Shown one piece after another: positions 8,518-16,866 of a DNA stretch of 64,000 bases. The notes under the pieces are model-generated. The model worked only from the letters and a program-made list of their open reading frames with translations, was not told the DNA's origin and searched no databases. A program made the translations under genes and the position numbers. Positions within the stretch are counted from its first letter, which is position 1. Each line of letters opens with the position of its first letter. Source of the stretch: Geothrix fermentans DSM 14018 (GTDB lineage Bacteria; Acidobacteriota; Holophagae; Holophagales; Holophagaceae); assembly GCF_000428885.1 (NCBI RefSeq), contig NZ_AUAU01000010.1, positions 62,001-126,000 on the forward strand, given 5' to 3'.

Positions 8518-9924
8518 ATGCTCTCATTTGCTACCGAGTTGTCGGTCGACAGCAGCCGCGAAATCGCGGATTTTCTACGCACAATCGAAACATGGATCCT
8601 TGGGTCGCCTCACACGCAGCTTGCTGCGGGCGATCTTGCGGGGCTTATTAATACGGCTGAGTCGCATGTTCAGCGCGGCACGGAGACTATCGATACGGTC
8701 TCGTTTGCGGCTACAGAAGAACAAGCTGTTGGTGTCCGTTACACGAAAAATGACCACGACCTCCAGTGGACCACAACGGCCGTATTCTCCAAACGCCCTC
8801 TCGACAGTTGGGTGGGAATCAAAGTCTCCTGCGAATCGAACCATCCTGCTTTTCGGCTCCCGGTTGCAAAGAAACCGGTCCTTGTGCGAACTCTGCTCGA
8901 GGCCATGGGCGGAATTCCAGACGGATTGCTTTGCGTCGACGGCCGGGCCCGCCGCCTGAAGAATACGGATATCGACATTGCTGCGCGGTTGATCACTGGC
9001 AAATCTGACTGCCGCCTGCCGGTTGTCTATGTCAGCGCAGGGTTCCAGGACAGACATGTCGTGGATTCGGATCGGTTGGCTTTAGACCTAGCAGGGATGG
9101 CGCATGTCGTTGTCGAACCCAATAGACCATTCTCGTTGCGCCTGAAAATCGCAGTCGACTCTGAGAACGTCTATGGTGGAACTGTAGGTATCTATTGGCC
9201 AGAAGACGGAGGGCGTCGGTCGTTCTTCCTCGGCCGCGGGTATGAGTCCGGTGATGAAATTGCACGAGCGATCTTCGACGAGGTCCGGACGGCCCTCACG
9301 AATCGTCGCTCTCTCGACAGGTGCACTTGGGCACATGTCCAAGAAAACACTTCGCGTCAGGCCATCCAAGCGCTCCGAGCTTCGGGATCCCAGGAAGTAG
9401 AAAAATACGTCGAAACGTTTGACAAGGAACTGGCAGCCAAGTCTCAGCGCCTTGATGACGCCAACCTCGAGATCGTGCGCCTCCAAAAAGAACTTCAAAT
9501 TTACCAGGCACGCCTCAAAGCGGATTCAGGATTCTTGTTACAGCGCGGCGGCGAACAAGACCTGTACCCAAACGAGGTTCATACCATCGTCCGACAAGCG
9601 ATCGCGGACGCGATTACAAGAGTGCCGAGCGACAGCCGACGAAGACACGTGCTGGACGCCGTTCTGGGTGCGACTCCTGAACCAGAGGATGTAGCCGCTT
9701 CTATGCGAGAAAAACTTAAACAAATTCTTCGGGGCTTTCGTGTGCTGGATGCAGGAATAAGGCGCAGTCTAGCGGAGATAGGATTCTCAATTGCGGAGGA
9801 GGGGAGGCACTACAAACTTACCTTCCAAGACGACGACAGGTACACATTCACTCTCCCCAAGAGCGGGAGTGATCATCGCGGAGGCTTGAACGCCGCAAGT
9901 GACATTGGAAGGCTGCTGTTCTAA
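8518..9924 (+). CDS. Unrecognised 468-aa island protein with coiled coil and HicA-like C-terminus
   Basis: I do not recognise a named family. The N-terminal ~270 residues look like a mixed alpha/beta domain; a striking segment at 168-228 includes LPVVYVSAG, AGMAHVVVEPN and VYGGTVGIYWP. A charged heptad-like helix (about 293-335) is probably a coiled coil. The last ~60 residues (405-468) run helix-GFSI-GRHYKLTF-DRYTFTLPKSGSDHRG, resembling the small alpha-beta RNA-binding fold of HicA/dsRBD proteins; this is my inference. AAAAGGTG precedes the ATG. Codon use is clearly less GC-biased than the neighbours (one 60-bp sample is about 58% GC), which suggests transfer. It is followed by a HEPN-like gene on the same strand. 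Confidence 0.8.
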   Translation: MLSFATELSVDSSREIADFLRTIETWILGSPHTQLAAGDLAGLINTAESHVQRGTETIDTVSFAATEEQAVGVRYTKNDHDLQWTTTAVFSKRPLDSWVGIKVSCESNHPAFRLPVAKKPVLVRTLLEAMGGIPDGLLCVDGRARRLKNTDIDIAARLITGKSDCRLPVVYVSAGFQDRHVVDSDRLALDLAGMAHVVVEPNRPFSLRLKIAVDSENVYGGTVGIYWPEDGGRRSFFLGRGYESGDEIARAIFDEVRTALTNRRSLDRCTWAHVQENTSRQAIQALRASGSQEVEKYVETFDKELAAKSQRLDDANLEIVRLQKELQIYQARLKADSGFLLQRGGEQDLYPNEVHTIVRQAIADAITRVPSDSRRRHVLDAVLGATPEPEDVAASMREKLKQILRGFRVLDAGIRRSLAEIGFSIAEEGRHYKLTFQDDDRYTFTLPKSGSDHRGGLNAASDIGRLLF

Positions 9925-9994
9925 GAACTATCAACCAGTTGCAGCGGACGGCCCGCTGCTCGGCCAACCACTGAACGGGAGCGATAGGCGCCAC

Positions 9995-10576
9995 ATGATT
10001 AGAAGTGAAACTGATCTATTGCGTGTGACGCAGGAAGTCAGCAGAGGTCTACAGGAAATTCAGGACTATCTGGAACAAGGTGGTCATCCGACCATCAAAG
10101 TAAAATTTCCGTACGGATTTATCCGTACAGCCAAACACTTTCGAGAGCAATTCCCGTTTATCGCAAAAGACAGTTTGATTAGAAACATCGGGTACTCCTT
10201 GATTCTTTCAGATGTGTACCGATGGGTTCTAAATCGTATTGAAATAAAGGGTACAGCTCGAGAGATGATCATCAAGCAGGGGATCTGTCTATTCGGCTCC
10301 CTCTGCGAAAGCATCACAAAGGATGCTCTTGAAGGTAAAATAAGTAGTAAAAAAGGTTATAAAGAACGAACAGAATTTTTGCTAAATAACAAGGTAATAT
10401 CGAATGAGCTTAAAACTGATTTGGATTGGCTTTGGGATACGAGAAACAATGACCATCTTTTTCTCATCGCTCATAGAGAGCACCGGAAATACTATATTAA
10501 GGACTATAATCGCGCTATACGGTCTTACCAACAAGTCAAAGAAGCGCTGAACAAATTCTTGGCTCCTCCAGTCTAA
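9995..10576 (+). CDS. Unrecognised 193-aa helical protein, HEPN-like
   Basis: This is a mostly alpha-helical protein with no signal peptide or membrane helix. Near the end it has LDWLWDTRNNDHLF (about 145-156). R150-N151 followed by H154 resembles the R-N-x-H ribonuclease motif of HEPN proteins, but the spacing (Rx3H) is one short of the usual Rx4-6H; H160 and H163 are further candidates. The helix with LFGSLCESITKDAL also fits a HEPN bundle. Base composition is about 42% GC in a 60-bp sample, far below the neighbours. I chose the ATG at 9995, with GGGAG 13 nt upstream; a GTG at 9899 would overlap the previous gene. It is probably co-transcribed with the 468-aa gene, 70 bp upstream. Confidence 0.75.
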   Translation: MIRSETDLLRVTQEVSRGLQEIQDYLEQGGHPTIKVKFPYGFIRTAKHFREQFPFIAKDSLIRNIGYSLILSDVYRWVLNRIEIKGTAREMIIKQGICLFGSLCESITKDALEGKISSKKGYKERTEFLLNNKVISNELKTDLDWLWDTRNNDHLFLIAHREHRKYYIKDYNRAIRSYQQVKEALNKFLAPPV

Positions 10577-10707
10577 CCCTCTGGTCAACTCGACCTTTGC
10601 CCCTATTGCTTTTCGCCTTCTTTAATTTCTCGATTTCTCGGCTTCGTCCAATGCCTCGGTGGATGCAACTAATTAATTTCTTTATTGATGCCCGGAGAAT
10701 CATCACT

Positions 10708-10769
10708 CCAACACGCAAAGAGCCGCTCCCTTTGAGGCGGTTCCTTGCGTCTCTGCGTCTTTGCGTTGG
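10708..10769. repeat. Long intergenic palindrome (GCAAAGA type)
   Basis: The arms CCAACACGCAAAGA and TCTTTGCGTTGG pair almost perfectly, with an inner GCCGC/GGCGG stem around CTTTGA. It lies between the HEPN-like gene and lpdA, which converge, and could terminate both. The TTGCGTCTCTGCGTCTTTGCG block is a common bacterial intergenic repeat type and resembles arms seen near 5990 and 62380. Confidence 0.65.
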
Positions 10770-10786
10770 CTCTTTTAAAGCCCAAC

Positions 10787-12190
10787 CTACATATTCAACG
10801 CCCGCCCATACACCGCCCGCGCCGCCTCGGGGAACACCTCGTTGAGGCTGGGGTGGGGATACATGGTGTTGATGAGCTCGTTCACCGTGAACTCGCCGCC
10901 CATGAGGGCCACGCTGGAGGCCACCAGCTCCGTGGCCTTGGGGCCCAGGATGTGGATGCCGAGGATCTCGCCGTACTGCTTGTCGGCCACGATCTTGATG
11001 AAGCCGTGGGGCTCGCCCACGATGTTGGCCTTGGCCATGGGGGCGAAGGGGAAAGTGCCCACCTGCACGTCGAGGCCCTTGGCCTTGGCCGCCTTCTCAT
11101 TGAGGCCCACGGTGCCCACCTCGGGGTCGCAGTAGGTGCAGGCGGGGAAGCGGTCGTAGCGCACGGGGTGGGGATGCACGTCCTTGCCCAGGCTCTGGGC
11201 GGCGTGCTCGGCGGCCACGATGCCCTCGTCGCTGGCCACATGGGCCAGCCAGGGGGTGCGCACGATGTCGCCGATGGCGTAGAGGCCGGGCTCGCCGGTC
11301 TGCATGAACTTGTCGATGACCACGCAGCCGCGGTCCACCTGGGCCTTGGTGGCCTCCAGGCCGATGCCTTCGACCAGGGGCGACCGGCCCACGGCCACCA
11401 GCAGGTGGCTGCCCACCACCTCGCCGGGGGTTTCGCCTTCGAGGAAGCAGGCCACGCCGTCGGCCCGCTTCTCGATGCGGGTGATCTTGGTCTTGGTGCG
11501 GACGTCCATCTTGTAGGTCTTCTTGAAGATCTTGGCCAGCTCCAGGCCGATCTCCTCGTCCTCCAGGGGCAGGATCGTGTCCATGAACTCCACGAGCGTG
11601 ACCTTGGAGCCCAGGCGGCTGAACACGGAGGCGAACTCCACGCCGATGGCGCCGGCGCCCAGGATCACCAGGTGGCTCGGCAGCTCGGTGAGGTCCAGGA
11701 TGTGGTCGCTGTTGAGCACCCGGACGCCATCCGTCTCCAGGCCGGGGATGGGCTTGGGGGCCGAGCCCGTGGCCAGGATGATGCGCTTGGCCTCGTGGAC
11801 CTCGCCCGCCACATCCACCCGGCCGCCGCCCAGGAGCTTGCCGAAACCCTTGAGCACGGTCACCTTGTTCTTCTTCATGAGGAACTCGATGCCCTTGGCG
11901 TTCTTCGTGACAATGCGGCCCTTGCGCTTGACGATGGTGGCGAGGTTGGCCTTCAGGGCCTTGGCGTCCACGCCGTCGATGCCGTAGTCGTCGGCCACCT
12001 GCATCTGCTCGAAGCGGTGGGCGCTCTCCAGCCAGGTCTTGGCGGGGATGCAGCCGCGGTGGAGGCAGGTGCCCCCCAGGCCCGGATCCTTCTCCACCAG
12101 GGCCGTGGCCAGGCCCAGCTGGGCGCCGCGGATGGCGGCGATGTAGCCGCCGGGGCCGGAGCCGATGACGAGGAGGTCGAAGGAAGCCAT
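10787..12190 (-). CDS. lpdA: Dihydrolipoyl dehydrogenase
   Basis: This 467-residue cytosolic flavoprotein reoxidises dihydrolipoyl groups of 2-oxoacid dehydrogenase or glycine-cleavage complexes with NAD+. It has the FAD motif VIGSGPGGYIAAIRGAQLG, the redox disulfide in GGTCLHRGCIPAK, the NAD motif ILGAGAIGVEFASVF, and the C-terminal catalytic HPHPSLNEVFPEA. I chose the ATG at 12190, with GGAG 8 nt upstream; an ATG 27 nt further out has no ribosome site. It lies 57 bp downstream of the desaturase gene on the same strand. No E1/E2 subunit genes are near, so it may serve several complexes. Confidence 0.95.
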   Translation of the reverse strand: MASFDLLVIGSGPGGYIAAIRGAQLGLATALVEKDPGLGGTCLHRGCIPAKTWLESAHRFEQMQVADDYGIDGVDAKALKANLATIVKRKGRIVTKNAKGIEFLMKKNKVTVLKGFGKLLGGGRVDVAGEVHEAKRIILATGSAPKPIPGLETDGVRVLNSDHILDLTELPSHLVILGAGAIGVEFASVFSRLGSKVTLVEFMDTILPLEDEEIGLELAKIFKKTYKMDVRTKTKITRIEKRADGVACFLEGETPGEVVGSHLLVAVGRSPLVEGIGLEATKAQVDRGCVVIDKFMQTGEPGLYAIGDIVRTPWLAHVASDEGIVAAEHAAQSLGKDVHPHPVRYDRFPACTYCDPEVGTVGLNEKAAKAKGLDVQVGTFPFAPMAKANIVGEPHGFIKIVADKQYGEILGIHILGPKATELVASSVALMGGEFTVNELINTMYPHPSLNEVFPEAARAVYGRALNM

Positions 12191-12247
12191 GCTGCGCTCC
12201 AAAGAACGGGAGTCCATGATCCCACAGGGCCCGGGGGCGGGAAGGGC

Positions 12248-13399
12248 CTAGGCGTACACCAGGGCAGACCGCACCTCGAGGCGGGCGGCCTTCCACTCGG
12301 CCCAGGCGGCCTTCAGCTCCCGGCGGTGGGCGGCCAGGGCGGCCCTGCGCTCGGCCTTGGCCTCCCGCCAGGCCTCGGCCTTGGCGGAGCCCTTGGCGCG
12401 CCACTCGGCCTTCCGGGCCTGCCAGGCCACGTGCCGGTCATGGAGCGCCGTCAGCGCGGCCTCCAGCTTCTTCCGGGCGGCCTCCAGGCGGTCCCGCATG
12501 GGGTGGGCGCTGCCGGGGCTGGCCAGGGCCAGGCGCTCGCGCAGGCGCTTCTCCTCCATGCGCAGTCGGGCCTGGGTCATGGCGGCGGCGGACACGCGGC
12601 GGAATCCGCCCACCAGGCCGAACCAGCGCAGGACGTTCAGCAGCCACTTGGTGGGGTCCCACTGGTACCAGAGGGCGCCGTTGCGGTAGTCCCACTGCCA
12701 GAGGTGGTGGAAGTTGTGGTAGCCCTCGCCGTAGGTCAGGGGCGCCAGGATCCAGTTGTCGCGCGCCGTGTTGGCGTCGGTGTAGGGCCGGCTGCCGAAC
12801 ATGTGGGCGGCGCTGTTGATGAAGAAGGTGGTGTGGTGCGTCATGACGATGCGCAGGGCCACGCCGAAGACCAGGTGGCCGAGCACGTTGCCCGTGGCCA
12901 GGCCGATGACGAGAGGGAGGGAGGCCACCACGGCGCCGATGAGGAAGTGGTTCCGGTGCTGCCAGCGCACGAGGGGATCCTTCTCCAGGTCCGCTACGCC
13001 GGCGATGGGCAGGCCCTTGGCCTCCATCACCCAGGTCCAGTGGGCGTACCAGAAGCCCTTGCCGATCTGGTAGGGATCCTCTTCCGTGTCCACGTGGCGG
13101 TGGTGCACCCGGTGGTCGCTGGCCCACTTGAGGGCCGAGTTCTCGAAGGCGGCGGCGCCGAAACAGAGGAAGAGGAAGCGCACGGGCCAGGAGGCCTTGT
13201 AGGCCCGGTGGCTGAAGAGCCGGTGGTAGCCGCCGCTGATGGCGGTGCCCACGGCCGTGGTCATGGCGAGGAACACCAGCGCCTCGCTCCACCGCAGGCC
13301 GGAGGTGGCCAGGCGCCAGGGCACCAGCACCAGGGCCAGGGCCAGGGTGCCCGTGAGGAAGAGCGTGTTGAGCAGGTTCCAGCGCTTGGTCAGGGTCAT
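12248..13399 (-). CDS. Acyl-CoA/acyl-lipid desaturase with long charged C-terminal tail
   Basis: This is a 383-residue membrane di-iron desaturase of the delta-9 (stearoyl-CoA-like) class. The three histidine boxes are present: HRLFSH, HRVHH and HNFHH. Four hydrophobic segments flank them. It should insert a double bond into saturated acyl chains to tune membrane fluidity. After the catalytic core (to about residue 270) comes an unusual ~110-residue tail very rich in Ala, Arg, Lys, Glu and Trp, predicted as one long charged helix. The ATG at 13399 has GGAG 9 nt upstream. It precedes lpdA on the same strand and is divergent from the dicarboxylate symporter. Confidence 0.92.
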   Translation of the reverse strand: MTLTKRWNLLNTLFLTGTLALALVLVPWRLATSGLRWSEALVFLAMTTAVGTAISGGYHRLFSHRAYKASWPVRFLFLCFGAAAFENSALKWASDHRVHHRHVDTEEDPYQIGKGFWYAHWTWVMEAKGLPIAGVADLEKDPLVRWQHRNHFLIGAVVASLPLVIGLATGNVLGHLVFGVALRIVMTHHTTFFINSAAHMFGSRPYTDANTARDNWILAPLTYGEGYHNFHHLWQWDYRNGALWYQWDPTKWLLNVLRWFGLVGGFRRVSAAAMTQARLRMEEKRLRERLALASPGSAHPMRDRLEAARKKLEAALTALHDRHVAWQARKAEWRAKGSAKAEAWREAKAERRAALAAHRRELKAAWAEWKAARLEVRSALVYA

Positions 13400-13487
13400 T
13401 CCATAGACTCCAAAAAGAAGCTCAATTCTACCGGACCTCCGGCGCCGCTGTCCCATGCCAAACTGGCCGGATCCCCGTGAGGTTTCC

Positions 13488-14792
13488 GTGACACCCAAGC
13501 GAACCTGGTATCGCTCCAGCACCTTCTGGATCTTCATGGGCCTGATCCTGGGCGTGATCCTCGGAGGTTCCCTGCCCCAGGACCAGTACCCCTGGGCCTA
13601 CGACACCTTCCGCTTCCTGTCCAAGGCCTTCATCAGCCTCATCAAGGGCCTCATCGTCCCCCTGCTGCTGTCCACCATCATCGTGGGCATCGCCCAGACC
13701 GGCGACATCCGGGCCGTGGGCCGCATGGGCGCCAAGGCCCTCCTCTACTTCGAGATCGTCACCACCCTGGCCCTCTTCATCGGGCTGGCCGTGGCGAACT
13801 GGATCCAGCCCGGGGCCCACCTGCCCATGGACCTGGGGGCCCACTCGGGTGTGGTGGCCGCCAAGGCCAAGACCGGCTGGGAGATCGCCCTCCACATGTT
13901 CCCGTCCAACCTCATCCAGCACGCGGCGGAGGCGGACATCCTGCCCGTGGTGATCTTCGCGACGATCTTCGGCATCGCCCTCACGAAGGTCGGCGAGCGC
14001 GGCGCGCCCGTGCTGGCCTTCTTCGACGGCGTGGCCCAGACCATGTTCAAGTACACGGACTTCGTCATGAAGCTCACGCCCCTGGGCGTCTTCGGCGCCA
14101 TGGCCTACAACGTGAGCCACATGGCCGCCGGGCACACGGTGAACGGGGTCCTCATCAAGGGCTGGCCCGCCGTGGCCCACCTGCTCAAGCAGTACAGCCT
14201 GCTCGTGGGCAGCCTCTACCTGGCCCTCATCCTGCTGTTCGTCCTGGTCTTCGTGCCCGTGGCCTGGCTGGCGGGCATCCGCGTCCTGGCCTTCGTGCGG
14301 GCCATCAAGGACCCGGCCCTGACGGCCTTCAGCACCGCCAGCAGCGAGGCGGCCCTGCCCAAGCTGCTCGAAGAGGTGGTCCGCTTCGGCGTGCCCCGCC
14401 AGGTGGCCAGCTTCGTCATCCCCACGGGCTACAGCTTCAACCTGGACGGCTCCACCCTCTACCTGGTGCTGGCCAGCCTCACCATCGCCCAGGCGGCGGG
14501 CATCCACATGAGCCTGGGCCAGCAGCTGCTCATGGTCTTCACCTTCATGCTCACCAGCAAGGGCGTGGCGGGCGTGCCCCGCGCCACGCTGGTCATCATC
14601 GCGGCCACCTGCGGCAGCTTCGGCCTGCCGGGCGAGGCGGGCATCGCCATGCTGCTGGCCGTGGACGAGATCATGGACATGGCCCGCACCACGGTGAACG
14701 TCATCGGCAACGGACTGGCCAGCGTGGTGGTGGCCCGCTGGGAGAAGGTCTTCGGGACGGACCCCGAGCCCCTGCCCGACCAGGAGATCTGA
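13488..14792 (+). CDS. Dicarboxylate/amino acid:cation symporter (DAACS family)
   Basis: This is a sodium- or proton-coupled importer of C4-dicarboxylates, glutamate or aspartate in the inner membrane. Family motifs are present: the serine-rich hairpin AFSTASSEAALP, the TM7 motif GYSFNLDGSTLY, and the second hairpin and TM8 region TSKGVAGVPRA with VDEIMDMARTTVNVIGN. I prefer the GTG at 13488, giving 434 residues, because GAGG lies 5 nt upstream. An ATG at 13455 would add 11 residues but has no ribosome site. It is divergent from the desaturase and is followed by serA. Confidence 0.88.
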   Translation: MTPKRTWYRSSTFWIFMGLILGVILGGSLPQDQYPWAYDTFRFLSKAFISLIKGLIVPLLLSTIIVGIAQTGDIRAVGRMGAKALLYFEIVTTLALFIGLAVANWIQPGAHLPMDLGAHSGVVAAKAKTGWEIALHMFPSNLIQHAAEADILPVVIFATIFGIALTKVGERGAPVLAFFDGVAQTMFKYTDFVMKLTPLGVFGAMAYNVSHMAAGHTVNGVLIKGWPAVAHLLKQYSLLVGSLYLALILLFVLVFVPVAWLAGIRVLAFVRAIKDPALTAFSTASSEAALPKLLEEVVRFGVPRQVASFVIPTGYSFNLDGSTLYLVLASLTIAQAAGIHMSLGQQLLMVFTFMLTSKGVAGVPRATLVIIAATCGSFGLPGEAGIAMLLAVDEIMDMARTTVNVIGNGLASVVVARWEKVFGTDPEPLPDQEI

Positions 14793-14888
14793 GCGTTTCC
14801 CCGCCCAAATCCTTGTCTTGAAAGCCTTCCGCCGGTACCCTGGTGGATTCCCAATGCGGCGCTGCATCAGGATCCGACCGGGGGCTCC

Positions 14889-16484
14889 ATGAAGATCATC
14901 GTGACCGACGAGGTGACCGGCGAAGGCCTAGCCCTGCTCGAGCGGGACCCCCGCATCTCCCTGGACGTGCGCCTGGGCCTGTCGAAGGAGGCCCTGCACG
15001 CCTGCGTCGGCGAGTACGACGCCATCATCACCCGCAGCGGCACCACCGTGGACAAGGCCCTGCTGGATGCGGCCACCAACCTGAAGATCGTGGCCCGGGC
15101 CGGCGTGGGCATCGACAACGTGGACGTGGACTACGCCAGCTCCAAGGGCGTCATCGTGGTGAACGCCCCCTTCGGCAACACCAACAGCGCCGCGGAGCAC
15201 ACCCTGGCCCTGCTGCTCTCCGCCTGCCGCCACGTGCCCGCCGCGGACGCCAGCCTCAAGGCCGGGGAGTGGAAGCGGGCCAAGTTCACGGGCGTGGAGC
15301 TGAAGGGCAAGACCGCCGGCGTGATCGGGCTCGGCAAGGTGGGCGGCCGGGTGGCCACGCGGCTCAAGGCCTTCGAGTGCGAGGTGCTGGGCTGCGACCC
15401 CTATGTCAGCGCCAAGCGCGGCCAGGACCTGGGCGTGCGCCTCACGGACCTGGACGAGCTCTGCCGCACCTGCGACATCCTCACGGTGCACACCCCCCTC
15501 ACGGACGAGACCCGCGGCATGATCGGCCAGGACCAGCTGGCCCTCATGAAGGACGGGGTCATCCTCCTCAACGTGGCCCGGGGCGGCATCCTGGACGAGC
15601 CGGCCCTGCTGGCGGCCCTCGACTCCGGCAAGGTGGCCCTGGCGGCCGTGGACGTCTGGTCCGAGGAACCGCCGAAGACCGACGTGCTCAAGCGCCTCAT
15701 CGGCCACGAGAAGGTGGTGGTCACGCCCCACCTGGGGGCCAACACCCAGGAGGCCCAGGTCAACGTGGCCATCGACGTGTCCCGGGAGATCCTCAGCTAC
15801 CTGGACAGGGCCCCCCTGGAGAACGCGGTGAACCTGCCGCACTTCGACCCGGCGGTCATGGACCAGATGCGGCCCTACTTCAAGCTCATGGCCGTCCTCA
15901 GCGAGTTCGGCCTCCAGCTCATGAAGGGCAGCCTGGACCGGGTCACCTTCGGCTTCGCCGGCGCCATCGCCCACCACGACTGCTCGCCCCTCACCGTGAG
16001 CGGCCTGGCCGCCCTGCTGGACCGGGCCGTGGACCAGCCCGTGAACATGGTCAACGCCAACCTGGTGGCCGAGCGCATGGGCCTGGTGGTGGAGGAGCGC
16101 AAGTCCACCGGCGGGGGCGACTTCTCGAACCTGGTGACCCTCACCCTCGAGGGCAGCGGCAAGACCCGGGTCCTGGCCGGCACCCTCTTCGAGGGCACCC
16201 CCCGCATCGTGCGCCTGCGGGACTACGCCATGGACTTCATGCCCGAGCAGCACATGCTCCTGCTGAGCTACATGGACCGCCCCGGCATGATCGGGAAGAT
16301 CGGCACCGTGCTGGGCCAGCACGACATCAACATCGCCTTCATGAGCCTGGGCCGCCGGGAGCGGAAGGGCGAGGCCATGGTGGTCCTCTCCGTGGACACC
16401 CCGGTGCCCCCCAGGGCCCTGGAGGAGCTGAAGAAGGCCACGGAGGCCACCTTCATCCAGGCGCTCCACCTGCCTTCGGCCTGA
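14889..16484 (+). CDS. serA: D-3-phosphoglycerate dehydrogenase
   Basis: This is the first enzyme of serine synthesis, oxidising 3-phosphoglycerate to 3-phosphohydroxypyruvate with NAD+. The 531-residue length fits the long form: substrate domain, NAD domain (GLGKVGGRVATRL), catalytic Arg in NVARGGIL and His in TPHLGANT, then an intervening domain and a C-terminal ACT domain (MLLLSYMDRPGMIGKIGTVL) that usually senses serine. The ATG follows GGGGGCTCC. It lies 96 bp after the symporter gene and ahead of a repeat-filled spacer. Confidence 0.96.
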   Translation: MKIIVTDEVTGEGLALLERDPRISLDVRLGLSKEALHACVGEYDAIITRSGTTVDKALLDAATNLKIVARAGVGIDNVDVDYASSKGVIVVNAPFGNTNSAAEHTLALLLSACRHVPAADASLKAGEWKRAKFTGVELKGKTAGVIGLGKVGGRVATRLKAFECEVLGCDPYVSAKRGQDLGVRLTDLDELCRTCDILTVHTPLTDETRGMIGQDQLALMKDGVILLNVARGGILDEPALLAALDSGKVALAAVDVWSEEPPKTDVLKRLIGHEKVVVTPHLGANTQEAQVNVAIDVSREILSYLDRAPLENAVNLPHFDPAVMDQMRPYFKLMAVLSEFGLQLMKGSLDRVTFGFAGAIAHHDCSPLTVSGLAALLDRAVDQPVNMVNANLVAERMGLVVEERKSTGGGDFSNLVTLTLEGSGKTRVLAGTLFEGTPRIVRLRDYAMDFMPEQHMLLLSYMDRPGMIGKIGTVLGQHDINIAFMSLGRRERKGEAMVVLSVDTPVPPRALEELKKATEATFIQALHLPSA

Positions 16485-16866
16485 AGAGGTCCACCACGGA
16501 GGGATCGCAGTCCAGGACTTCAAAAGCCTCCACGAAGGACACCAAGAAGCAGGCCAAGGCCACGAAGGCAGAGGCTTCGGCATCCAGCCCAGGACATCCG
16601 GGCCTCCGGCCCCCGGTCGCGCGCCGCGCGACCGGCTTTGCGGGCGGCTGTCACGGACGGCTTCCAAGGGCCGTCATGGCCGCCGCCCGCAAAGGGATGT
16701 CCGCCGGTGGGTCGAAACCCATTCGTGCCCTTTTCGTGCCCGGAAGGGCGCCTTCGCGTCCTTCGTGGAGATCTTTCCAGGCTGAGGCTCGCCGTTGACC
16801 AGGCTTCATCCATGGAGGCGGATCGGCCTCCGGGGCCTCCGGCATAATGGAGGGCTGGAGGCCTCT
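16485..16866. other. Intergenic region filled by a dispersed repeat
   Basis: I see no gene in these 382 bp. Most of the space is copy B of the dispersed repeat. The short open frame at the right end runs into the phosphatase gene but lacks a ribosome site before 16857. Confidence 0.6.
16500..16798. repeat. Dispersed intergenic repeat, copy B
   Basis: This shares several near-identical blocks with copy A at 5781-6015, including the 24 bp at 16513-16536. Its two ends are inverted relatives: left CTCCACGAAGGACACCAAG, right CCTTCGCGTCCTTCGTGGAG. The whole element could fold into a long interrupted hairpin. The right edge GGCTGAGGCTCGCCGTTGA is the inverted form of the left edge of copy A. It also contains an inner inverted pair (CGGCTTTGCGGGCGGC and GCCGCCCGCAAAGGG). 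No transposase is present, so it behaves like a non-autonomous element. Confidence 0.72.

Noticed and set aside
8290-10790. Attachment-site direct repeats flanking the AT-rich island
   Set aside because: I compared the two edges and found no convincing shared direct repeat, and there is no tRNA or integrase.
10745-13480. Plus-strand open frame of about 911 codons opposite lpdA and the desaturase
   Set aside because: Composition is typical of antisense shadows; both opposing genes have clear motifs and ribosome sites.
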